64,000 bases of DNA from Rhabdophis nuchalis (Eukaryota; Chordata; Lepidosauria; Squamata; Natricidae). This document shows, in pieces, positions 11,219 to 20,382 of this stretch. The notes under the pieces are model-generated. The model did no database searches. It saw only the letters and a list, made by a program, of their open reading frames with translations, and was not told the DNA's origin. The position numbers and the translations under genes are program-made. The first letter of the stretch is position 1. Each line of letters opens with the position of its first letter. The stretch spans positions 39,246,118 to 39,310,117 of the forward strand of contig CM077652.1 in NCBI GenBank assembly GCA_039707465.1, given 5' to 3'.

Positions 11219-13350
11219 CATTCACAATATCCTGGAGCCAGCCTCGTGTAACCTCCCAGGATGCCAGTACAAGCCAGGAGGGACACGGGTCCAATAAACA
11301 TATGGTGGCCTTAAGTCTCCTCAACAACCTGTCCATATCTTCGGTAGTGACAAAATCAAACTCCTCCCAAGGTGTTATCTCACGACCAGCATCAGACAAT
11401 CCGACCTGGGCCACTTTCAGTGGAGGGCAGCTCGTTCCGAATCTGAGTGATTTTATCCTGCAGATACACTCCAAATTCCTCTGCTCGACCCTGCAAAGGG
11501 GCTTCGCGCGGTCTCTGGTGAAGGAGGGAGCGGGTCACCCCAAACAGGGTGGCAGGGCGGTTATCTGCGGAAGCGATAAGGGTGGCATAGCACTCACGTT
11601 TGGCCACTCTTATCGCCACTAAGTAAGTCATATAAATGTAATAATAATAATATGGGCTCTTACTAGTGTTCGGTCGGATTCGGACCGAGAGGATCTCCAC
11701 CTACTCTCTAGGCATCTCTTGCGGCGTTTCATCTCCCTCAGCTCCTCGGTAAACCAGGGAGCCTGGGTGATTCGACGCCGCGTGAGAGGCCGCAAGGGCG
11801 CAACTCGGTCCAAGGCCCCCGTGGCCGCACTATACCATGCAGCCACTAGGTCCTCAGTCGAGTCGCGGGACGAGGACACAGGTACTGGCCCAAGCTCCCT
11901 CTGGAACCTTTCAGGCGCCTGGGGCGGAACCATCTAGGTATCACCGGTTCCGCCTCCCCGCGGTGGGGTGTGGCGATTGGAAAGTCCAGCCGGAGGAGAG
12001 AATGATCTGTCCATGACAAGGGTGAGATGACTAAGTCCCCGGTTCCAAGATCACTTCTCCACTGACCAGAGACAAAAATGAGATCCAGCGTGTGTCCTCC
12101 ATCGTGAGTGGGGCCCTGAACTACTTGGGTCAGATCCATGGCCGTCATGGAAGCCATGAACTCCTGAGCTGCTTCGGATGTTTCGCCCGCTGATGGCAAG
12201 TTAAAGTCCCCCACGACTAAAAGTCTGGGGGTCTCAACCACCATCTCGGCGATCACCCCAAGCAGCTCGGGCAGGGCTGCTGTTACATAGCGGGGAGCCA
12301 GGTATACAATCAGCAAGCCCAACTGCCTCCCCAGGCCCCACTTCACGTAGAGGGACTCACAGCCAGTAGTCTGTGGTACAGTGGTCTCCCTCGGCTCGAG
12401 ACCTTCCTTAACAATAACCGCCACCCCCCCACCCCTGCCTAGGGCCCAAGGCTGATGAAATGCACGGTAGCCTGGTGGGCACATTTCCACGAGGGGTAAC
12501 CCCCCCTTGGGACCCAACCAGGTCTCCGTAATTCCCACCAGCTCCGGGTCCTCCTCTGACACAAGGTCATTAATGAGGGGGGCTTTATTCACCACGGACC
12601 TGGCGTTGCAGAACATCGGTCTGGGGCCCTGGCTCTGTAATCCTTGACCGCCTAGCTCCCGAGGTGAGCACAGGGGGTTGGGGCGAGTGACCGCTTGTAA
12701 CCAGCGGCCACGATACCCCAACACACGATGGACACCCTGTCTCCCGCCGCCCCTGCGGACCGATCGGATGGGAAAACGACCCTCCCTCCCCCCTCCTTGA
12801 TGGGCCTACCCTTTATCCTAATTCCGCTGACTGGCCCTGTACCTTGACACCCCCCCCTTAGACTGAACAAGCCCCCCCCCCCCGGTACCCCCTAAAACCC
12901 GAATTAAAAATTTGGACAAAAAACCCCTGAGTTCGTGCTTCGCCCACCTCTCTGGATTAATCCATCCCTCATTGAGGTGGGCCCTTGTTAAACCTGAGGG
13001 CCAGACCTGCGAGAGGGGGGACTCCCACAGGGAGAGGATATCAATCCTTGAGTACATATTGGGTGATTGGTAATTGCAAGAAGCCCATAATGGCCATAAG
13101 GGGGGGAAATCACTTAGATATTTACAGCAAGATATAGTTAGAGTTCAGAGAGGTGATGCTTTGGATAAAGTAAGGTAGGGGATGTCTGTCGGGTGGGGGT
13201 GGAGTGGGAGGAGGAGTAAAATGAAGGGTCATGTCACCATGAGGTGGAGATTGTCCAGACAGTTCAGATTCAGTTCGACCGGCTGGTTCACCGCGCGGCT
13301 AGATGATATGTTGCGCGGCCCGAATGGATCACCGCCTCGGCCCATCTTCA
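11219..13350 (-). mobile_element. L2-type LINE 5' half (endonuclease), copy b
   Basis: Minus-strand frames give a leader peptide (13,057-12,818), an APE-type endonuclease (12,724-11,846, with GITETWLG, VVGDFNLPSAG and a late TDHSLLRLDF) and a linker to the start of RT (11,700-11,211). It lacks RT and any 3' end. A 3' end in the opposite orientation follows at 13,420, so the two may be one inverted insertion. Confidence 0.8.
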
Positions 13351-13419
13351 CCTCATCTCCTTCATACGGTCCGGGTGGGTGCCGCGCGGCCGGGTGGTAT
13401 GGCTCCCAAAAATACCTCC

Positions 13420-13826
13420 CACTGACCAGTTTGCTCCCACAGAGAGGGCCTCCTCAGGGTGTCGTCGGCCAAGCAATGCCGGCTGGCGACCCCTAGGGGG
13501 AGAGCCTTCTCTGTGGCAGCTCCTGCCCTCTGGAATGGCCTACCCCCCCGACCTACGCACAACCACGGACCTGCACCTCTTCCATCAGGCCTTGAAAACC
13601 TACTTATTCCATGCAGCCGGCCTGGCGTAGTTTTTAAATTGTTTTTACCAGGGGTTTTTATCTGGATTTTAGAACAGGTCACCCATTTAATGTATTTTTA
13701 ATGTTATTTTTAGCGTATTTTAATGTATTTGATGTTTTCTATTGTTGTTTTTATTGTTGCCTGTTCACCGCCCTGAGTCCCAGAAGGGAGAGGGATGGTA
13801 TAAAAATCTGAAAAATAAATAAATAA
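13420..13826 (+). mobile_element. L2-type LINE 3' end, copy c
   Basis: The + strand encodes the RT C-terminus (RAFSVAAPALWNGLPP and LKTYLFHAAGLA, separated by a frameshift), then the 3' UTR with caccgccctgagtcccag and an AATAAATAAAT tail. It adjoins the inverted 5' half described above. Confidence 0.85.
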
Positions 13827-13837
13827 ATAAATGAAAC

Positions 13838-14056
13838 ACCCTGTTAAGCCCCAATTAAGGGAGGAAGCATACTGCTTTCCTTTTCTGCCTTTCGGCTCAT
13901 CACCAGAGACCATCTAGACAGAAAGCTGTGAGTTCCGTTGTGTACTTTTTTATATATATGTGTGTGTTAGGTTTTTTGAGCTGATCAATAAATAAATCAA
14001 GGAGACTAGGATAGATCTATTTTGAGCTTTTTAGCTCTCATCAGTTAGCCATACCC
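13838..14056 (-). mobile_element. SINE family S body without its tRNA head, copy 3
   Basis: The body agrees with the other S copies, from ggctcatcaccagagaccat to ctctcatcagttagccatac. At 14,056 the tRNA head is replaced by the GC-rich palindrome, so this copy is chimeric. Confidence 0.65.
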
Positions 14057-14292
14057 ACACTTCCCGAAGCCAGCAGCCCCGCGGCCAGCCACTCCGCTTC
14101 TCCGTCTTATTTGTCGGTCGCCTCTCGGGGTCCGGACCCGCTGCCGCCGCCGCCGAGCCCCCACCGGCGGGCTGGTGAGGGTGGAACGGCGGGGAGCGCA
14201 GCGGCGGCGGCGGGTCTGGACCCCGAGAGGCGACCGACGAATAAGACGGAGAAGCAGAGCGGCTGGCCGCAGGGCTGCTGGCTTCGGGAAGC
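14057..14292. repeat. GC-rich long inverted repeat
   Basis: Two arms of about 105 bp, starting cttcccgaagccagcagccc and ending with the near-complement gggctgctggcttcgggaag, flank about 45 bp. By eye they match at about nine positions in ten. CpG density is far above the surroundings. Confidence 0.85.
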
Positions 14293-14312
14293 GTCCCGAG
14301 AAGCAGAAGCGC

Positions 14313-14660
14313 CGAGCCCAGAAAGAGACGGGCGAAAGTCATGCTGGCAGCCGCGCGCGGTTTGCTCCATCGCCCCTCAGCTGCGGAGCCCAGCCAGGAA
14401 GGCAGCTCCTCCCCCCCTGCCTTCGCTTCCACACACACACCCATCCCCCTCACTCGCAGAGCCCAGAAAGAGACGGGCGAAAGTCATGCTGGCAGCTGCG
14501 CGCGGTTTGCTCCATCGCCGCTCAGCTGCGGAGCCCGGCCGGGAAGGCAGCTCCTCCCCCCCTGCCTTTGCTTCCACACACACACACGTCCCCCTCACTC
14601 GCAGAGCCCAGAAAGAGACGGGCGAAAGTCATGCTGGCTTGCTCCATCGCCCCTCAGCTG
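14313..14660. repeat. ~145-bp GC-rich tandem repeat, about 2.3 copies
   Basis: Units begin at about 14,313, 14,458 and 14,602 with the same agagcccagaaagagacggg. The third is cut short. On the minus strand each carries an ATG followed by a hydrophobic run; in the first-listed unit it reads MTFARLFLGSALLLLG into the palindrome arm. I do not recognise a parent gene. Confidence 0.85.
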
Positions 14661-14860
14661 CTTTACATTGAACCCTATGGGAAACTGTGCCTCTGTTCAC
14701 GACCAATTCTGTTCGCGAACAGAGTCAGTTCAATAATCACCATCAAAAAACAAGGTCGGAACGGATTAACCGGATTTACATTGGACCCTATGGGAAACTG
14801 TGCCTCGCTTCACGACCAATTCGGATCGCGAACAGAGTCAGTTCACGAATTAAGTTCACA
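14661..14860. repeat. Tandem pair of ~110-bp units
   Basis: The phrases ccctatgggaaactgtgcct, ttcacgaccaattc and gcgaacagagtcagttca occur twice in order. The unit carries a TTCGCGAA palindrome in the first copy. Confidence 0.75.
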
Positions 14861-14995
14861 TATTAAATTATATATATATGTGTGTGTGTGTGTGTGTATG
14901 TGTGTTAGTTTTATGAGCTGATTAATTGGGGCCTAATAACAGGTTGTTGAGAAACAATTACCTATATATATATATATATAGATAGATATATATAG

Positions 14996-15310
14996 AGAGA
15001 ATATTTTTACAGCTCCTGTTTTTAGGCCCATTTTAAGGGAGGAGACAAACTTGTCATCCTTCTCTGCCCTTCGACTCAACCTAGAGATCATCCAGACAGA
15101 GATCTATTAAGATTGCTGCTGTCTTTTTAGATATGTGTTAGATTTTTAAGGGATGATTTTAATAATTAATTAAGAGACCAGGATGGATCCATTTCGGGCT
15201 TTTTAGCCCTCTTCAGCTGGCCATACTTCTTCTACTGGGATTTGAACCGGCACTTTCCAGCACATGAGGCAAGCCTCTCTATGCCTTGAGCTAACCAGCT
15301 TCCCTGATTA
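14996..15310 (-). mobile_element. tRNA-headed SINE, family S, copy 4 (nearly complete)
   Basis: The minus strand starts with AGCTGGTTAGCTCAAGGC (A box) and GGTTCAAATCC (B box), then a roughly 240-base body ending AACAGGAGCTGTAAAAATAT. The last 60 bases are repeated at 15,338-15,400. It is flanked by TA-rich simple repeat at 14,960-14,995. Confidence 0.8.
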
Positions 15311-15464
15311 CATCATCCTTTTTACAGGACTCTTATTGATGAGAGAATATTTTTACAGCTCCTGTTTTTAGGCCCATTTTAAGGGAGGAGACAAACTTGT
15401 CATTATATGTATGTAGATTTTGGTTTATTCGGGTCTTTTCCCGTATAAAATTAAAGGTGTTTTT

Positions 15465-15500
15465 GCAACGTTTCGATGGGATCACCCCCATCATCATCAG
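15465..15500 (-). ncRNA. Hammerhead-ribozyme-like motif in the PLE 3' region
   Basis: The minus strand reads CTGATGA, then a stem-loop of the form TGATGGG..CCCATC, then GAAAC followed by GTTGC. That is the order of a hammerhead catalytic core around stem II. Stems I and III were not resolved by eye. PLEs are known carriers of hammerhead motifs. Confidence 0.55.
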
Positions 15501-15930
15501 GCCTGGGCCTTTGCTTTTTTGCGAATGAGCTGTATTCGAAGTGGCAGTTTTTCTGTAAGTGGAGGTGGGAGGGATTGGAATGTTGGCTCTGCTGCTTTAA
15601 ACGGATTGGTTGGCTGATTTGTCACATCCTGATTGGTAGATGGAGTTGATGTTTGTTGAGAGTAATTGATGATGGTGTCAGTGTTTGTAGCCGGGACTCG
15701 TTTAGTGGCCGGTACTCGTTTAGTGGCCGGAGCTGGTTTCCAGATGTCTGGCAGGCGGGAGGCATCATTGCGTCTGTTCATGTTGTGGGGATGTTTTTCT
15801 ATTTCAATAGCTTCCATAATCATTCTCCTGTTGGAGTGTTCAGTCCTGGAGAGTAATTTGGTTTTTTCAAAGTCAATTTCATGTCCTGTTGCTTTGAAGT
15901 GCTGGAAAAAGGAGGAAGTATTTACTTCAA

Positions 15931-16413
15931 GGTGCTAGTTGTCATCTTTAAAGCGCTCCATGGCACGGGACCTAGCTATCTGCGGGATCGGATCCTGCCC
16001 CACACATCCTCCCGGCCGATTCGCTCCCACAGAGAGGGACTTCTCCGGGTGCCGTCCACTAGACTTTGTCAGCGGGCGACGCCCAGGGGAAGGGCCTTCT
16101 CTGTGGCGGGCCCAGCCCTCTGGAACGACCTTCCCCCCGACATCAGAACAACTACGGACCTCCGCTCCTTCCGCCAAAAACTCAAAACACACTTTTTCTG
16201 CTTGGCTGGCCTAGGTTAGTCTCTACCTTTTGGGGTGTTAGGGAATTTTAGTGTTATAACTTGGGGATTTTAGCGCAGGGATAATCCTAATTTAATTCGT
16301 TTTTATTCACTGTATTTATTTTATGTATGTATTTCTTTCTATAGTATTTTAATTTTTTCCCTGTGCACCACTCCGAGTCCCCTTGGGGAGAGGATGCGGT
16401 ATACAAAATAAAT

Positions 16414-16441
<28 letters not shown>
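15931..16441 (+). mobile_element. L2-type LINE 3' end, copy d, inserted in the PLE
   Basis: The + frame 15,881-16,219 includes the RT C-terminus (IFKALHGTGPSYLRDRI to THFFCLAGLG), then a 3' UTR and an ATT-repeat tail. The PLE gene resumes on each side, with TTACTT at both junctions as a short target duplication. Confidence 0.87.
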
Positions 16442-16447
<6 letters not shown>

Positions 16448-17035
16448 TTGTCTTTTAACAGAATTCCTATGCTCTGAGATACGTGCACTAATTCTCCTAT
16501 TAGTTTGTCCAATGTATGTGGACGAGCAGACTTTGCATGGTATTTCATAGGCTCCTTGGTTTTCTAGCTGGATTTTGTCTTTGGGATTCCTTAAGATGTT
16601 GGCTATTTTTTGGTTAGTGTCGAAGGATGTCTTGATATTGTGTTTGTGGAGAATTTTGCTGATTTTATCTGTGGTGCCTTTAATATAGGGGAGGAGAGCG
16701 ATTCCATTGTCTTGTTCTGTGTTTTGGATCTTGGGGGATGTCTGCTTTTGGATTAGTTTGGTAATTGTGTTTCTTTGGAATCCATTGGAGATTAATACCT
16801 TTGTGAGGGTGTGTAATTCATTTTTCAGGTGGTCTTTGTCAGCTAGGCGTTTGGTTCTGGAGATGAGGGTCTTGGCTACGGAGTTGATCTGTGCAAGGTG
16901 GTGATGGGATTGTGCGTTTAGGTAGCGGTTGGTGTGTGTTTTTTTCCGGTAGATGGTGTGTCCTAGGGAGCCATTGGGTTTTTTGTAGATTAGGACATCC
17001 AGAAAGAGAAGTTGGTTGTTATCTTCTATTTCCAT

Positions 17036-17160
17036 AGTGAATTGTATTTATTATTCTTATTCTTATTCTTATTCTTATTCTTATTCTTATTCTTATTCTT
17101 ATTCTTATTCTTATTCTTATTCTTATTCTTATTCTTATTCTTATTCTTATTCTTATTCTT

Positions 17161-17244
<84 letters not shown>

Positions 17245-19262
17245 TTTGATTTATAAACCGCCCCCTCTCCCCGAAGGGACTCGGGGCGGTGTACAGGAAA
17301 AAATAAAAAACCATATAAAACATACAATATATACAAAGTTAAAAACGAATTAAATTTACCTGTACTAAAATTTAAGAACATTAAAATACAACCCAACTTA
17401 TACTAAAATTCCCTAAAATCTAATATCCATATACATATTTGGCAGATGATATATTATGAGAGTCAGGACTGTTACGCAAGGCCAGCTTGCTGAAAAAAAT
17501 ATGTTTTAAGTGAGCGGCGGAAGAGGGGAAGGTCCGTGATAGTGCGAAGTTCGGGGGGTAGGTCGTTCCAGAGGGCCGGCCCTGCCACAGAGAAGGCCCT
17601 ACCCCTGGGCACCGCTAGCCGGCATTGACCGGCGGTTGGTATCCTCAGTAGGCCCTCTCTGTGGGAGCGTATCGGACGCAGGGAGATATGTGGCATGAGA
17701 CGGTCCCGTAAGTTGCTAGGCCCCGAGCCATGGAGCGATTTGAAGATGGTAACCGGAAGGCCGCACCCGGAAGGCCACCGGTAGCCAGTGCAGCTCACGC
17801 AGGAGAGGTGTTACATGGGAATAACGAGAAGCTCCCAGAATCCCCCGCGCGGCCGCATTCTGAACCAACTGGAGCCTCCGGGTGCACCTCAAGGGGAGCC
17901 CCATGTAGAGAGTGTTACAATAGTCCAAGCGAGACGTCACGAGTGCCTGAGTGACAGTGTGGAGGGCATCTCGGTTCAGAAAGGAATGCAACTGGCGTAC
18001 CAAGCGGACCTGGTAGAATGCCCCCCTGGTCACGGCCGTCACATGGTCGCCTAGGGACAGCCGGGAATCCAGGAGGATGCCCAAGTTGCGAGCCCTTTCC
18101 GCGGGGGCCAATGACTCACCCCCGATAACCAGCGATGGAGTGAGCTGGCTATACCGAGACGCCAGAAACCACAGCCACTCGGTCTTGGATGGGTTGACCC
18201 GAAGTTTGTTACTTCCCATCCAGAGCCGCACGGCTTCCAAACACCGGGACATCACTTCAACTGCATCGTTGGGGTGGTTGGGGATAGATATGTACAGCTG
18301 GGTATCATCAGCGTACAGATGGTACTCTACCCCACAACCACGGATGATCTCACCCAGCGGCTTCATGTAAATGTTAAGCAGGAGGGGTGAGAGGACCGAC
18401 CCCTGAGGCACCCCATAAATGAGTGGTCTCGAGGTCGACCTCTGCCCTCCTGCCAATACAAATCGCGACCAACCGGAGAGGTAGGAGGAGAACCACTGTA
18501 AAACAGTGCCCCCTAATCCCAACCTCTCCAGTCGGTGCAATAGGATACCATGGTCGATGGTATCGAAAGCCGCTGAGAGATCTAATAGGACCAGGATAGA
18601 AGAAAAACCCCTATCTCTGGCCCTCCAGAGATCATCCACCAACGCAACCAACGCCGTCTCGGTGCTGTGCCCAGGTCGGAAGCCGGACTGGCGCGGGTCT
18701 AGATAAGCAGTTTCCTCCAGGTACCGAGAGAACTGCTGTACCACCACACTCTCTACAACCTTCGCCAAAAAGTGAAGGTTGGAGACCGGACGATAGTTAG
18801 TTAGCAATGCTGGGTCCAGGGAGGGCTTCTTGAGGAGGGGTCTCACCATCACCTCTTTAAGGGAGGCCGGCAAGAACCCCTCACTAAGAGAAGCGTTCAC
18901 AATTCCCTGGAGCCAGCCTCGTGTCACCTCCCAGGAGGCCAGTACCAACCAGGAGGGACACGAGTCCAATAAACATGTGGTGGCATTCAGTCGCCTCGGC
19001 AACCTGTCCATGTCTTCGGAAGTAACAAAGTCAAACTTGTCCCATAAAACGGTCTCAAGACCTACCTCGGACGGTCCGCCCAGATCTATCAAAATGGAGG
19101 CCAAGTTGTCCCGAATCCGAGCGATTTTGTCCTGCAGATAACTTCCGAACTCCTCTGCTCTACCCTGCAATGGAGCTTCCTGCGACCCATGATGGAGAAG
19201 GGAGCGGGTCACTCTGAACAGGGCTGCCGGGCGGTTATCTGCGGACGCAATAAGGGTGGCAT
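17036..19262 (-). mobile_element. L2-type LINE with intact RT frame, copy e, inserted in the PLE
   Basis: The frame 19,326-17,716 encodes 536 residues, the first 20 or so derived from PLE sequence. It includes RPVSNLHFLAKVVESV, the DLSAAFDTIDH motif, GVPQGSVLSPLL and YADDTQLY. A frameshift near 17,750 separates the C-terminus (to 17,472). The 5' half is missing. The tail is a long TTATTC/TTAT repeat. PLE sequence flanks both ends with a shared ATTT. Confidence 0.9.
17042..17250. repeat. (TTATTC)n(TTAT)n microsatellite
   Basis: About 20 TTATTC units pass into about 22 TTAT units. It is the expanded tail of L2 copy e. Confidence 0.95.
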
Positions 19263-19599
19263 TTTGGGGTGTAGGCTGTTGAGATGTGTGAGGAAGTTGT
19301 CTAGTTTTTCTTTTCCGTGTGGCCAAATTACAAAAGTGTCATCTACATATCTAAGCCAGAGTTTGGGTTTGTGTTCAGATTTATCTAAGGCATTAGTTTC
19401 AAAGTGTTCCATGTAAAGGTTTGCGATGACTGGTGAGAGTGGTGATCCCATAGGTGCTCCTTCTATCTGTTTGTATCTTTGTCCATTGTGAATGAAGTAT
19501 GTGTTAGTTAGACAGTGGTTGGTCAGATCCAGGATGTATTTGGGGGGGGGGGGTGTATTTGTTCTGGATAGCTGTCAAGGCTTCTTTTATAGGCACTTG

Positions 19600-19675
19600 G
19601 GTGAAGAGGGATATGACATTAAAACTCACGAATAGATCGCTGGGCTGTAGATGTCATATCCCTCTTCATCCAAGG
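19600..19675. repeat. Short inverted duplication at the PLE edge
   Basis: gtgaagagggatatgaca near 19,600 recurs as its inverse, tgtcatatccctcttcat, near 19,652-19,671, with about 30 bases between. It lies exactly where PLE homology stops and the SINE begins. Confidence 0.8.
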
Positions 19676-19676
19676 C

Positions 19677-19999
19677 AGAAGCCTAGCAATTCAGCCTAGC
19701 AATTCAGCCTAACCGGCTCTACCCATTTCATCCTTGGATGCATTGCAGCCCTGGTTCGAATCCCAGTGGAGTGTGGCCAACTGATGAGAGCTAATAAGCT
19801 TGAAATAGATCTATCTTGGTCTCTCAAATTTAAATTTATTGATCAGCTCATAAAACTAACACACATATCTAAAAAAAAAATTACACAACATAACTCATGG
19901 TTCTCTGTCTAGATGGTCTCTGGTGATGAGCCGAAAGGCAGAGAGGGAAACAGTATGTCTCCTCCCTTAATGGGGCCCTAACAGGAAGTTGTGAAAACA

Positions 20000-20005
<6 letters not shown>
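19677..20005 (+). mobile_element. tRNA-headed SINE, family S, copy 5 (nearly complete)
   Basis: It has a tRNA-like head with the B box GGTTCGAATCC at about 19,753, the body with ctgatgagagctaataagct and ctctgtctagatggtctctg, and the end ggaagttgtgaaaacaatta. An ATCT microsatellite follows directly at 20,001-20,085, as with other copies. Confidence 0.8.

Positions 20006-20085
<80 letters not shown>
20001..20085. repeat. (ATCT)n microsatellite
   Basis: About 21 tandem units lie between the SINE and a PLE 3' end. Confidence 0.95.
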
Positions 20086-20087
20086 AC

Positions 20088-20382
20088 GGGTGTAGGTATG
20101 CTGGTGTTGTTGTATTTGGGTCTTTTCCCATGTAAGATTGTGATTGTTTTGGCAATGTTGCAGCAAGGTCACACTCGCCATCTTCAGGCTGGTGTTTTCG
20201 GCTTTGGAGCTGCCGTCTTTCTATAAATCTTGGTGGTGTGTGTGTGTGTGTGTGTGTGGAGTGCTGGCTTTGTTGCTGTGAGTGGGTTGATTGGCTGTGT
20301 AGTTGTATCATGATTGGTAAATTGGTGCTGATTGGTAGATTGGTAAATCCGAATTTGATTTGATTGATTGATTGATTGATAC
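20088..20382 (-). mobile_element. PLE 3'-terminal fragment, copy b
   Basis: It shares the gggtcttttccca block and the decayed hammerhead-like sequence (CTGAAGATGGCGAG, 20,151-20,190) with the other PLE ends. A TG repeat and a GATT repeat interrupt it. It points away from PLE copy c at 23,720, giving an inverted pair about 3.4 kb apart. Confidence 0.65.

Larger units (their letters stand above)
15410..19680 (-). mobile_element. Penelope-like element (RT and GIY-YIG endonuclease), split by two L2 insertions
   Basis: In minus order: an RT fragment with GSPLSPVIANLYME and LRYVDDTF (about 19,650-19,263), an L2 insertion, the region ending in a GIY-YIG endonuclease (17,035-16,442; PCKVCSSTYIGQTNRR then ISEHRNSVKR), a second L2 insertion, and the C-terminus (15,930-15,497). 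Removing both insertions leaves one continuous gene order. The N-terminal part of RT is missing at 19,680, where a SINE begins. Confidence 0.88.

Noticed and set aside
14111..14921. Long + strand frames over the GC-rich repeat as a gene
   Set aside because: High GC content removes stops in all frames and the repeat is tandem and inverted; there is no splice or homology support. Only the minus-strand signal-peptide possibility was kept, as a finding.
17012..17353. Frames of repeated FLFLFL and YSYSYS residues
   Set aside because: They are translations of the TTATTC/TTAT microsatellite.
17716..19326. 536-codon frame starting at 19,326 as one natural protein
   Set aside because: The first ~20 codons are Penelope-derived and the rest is an inserted L2; the start is an artefact of the insertion.
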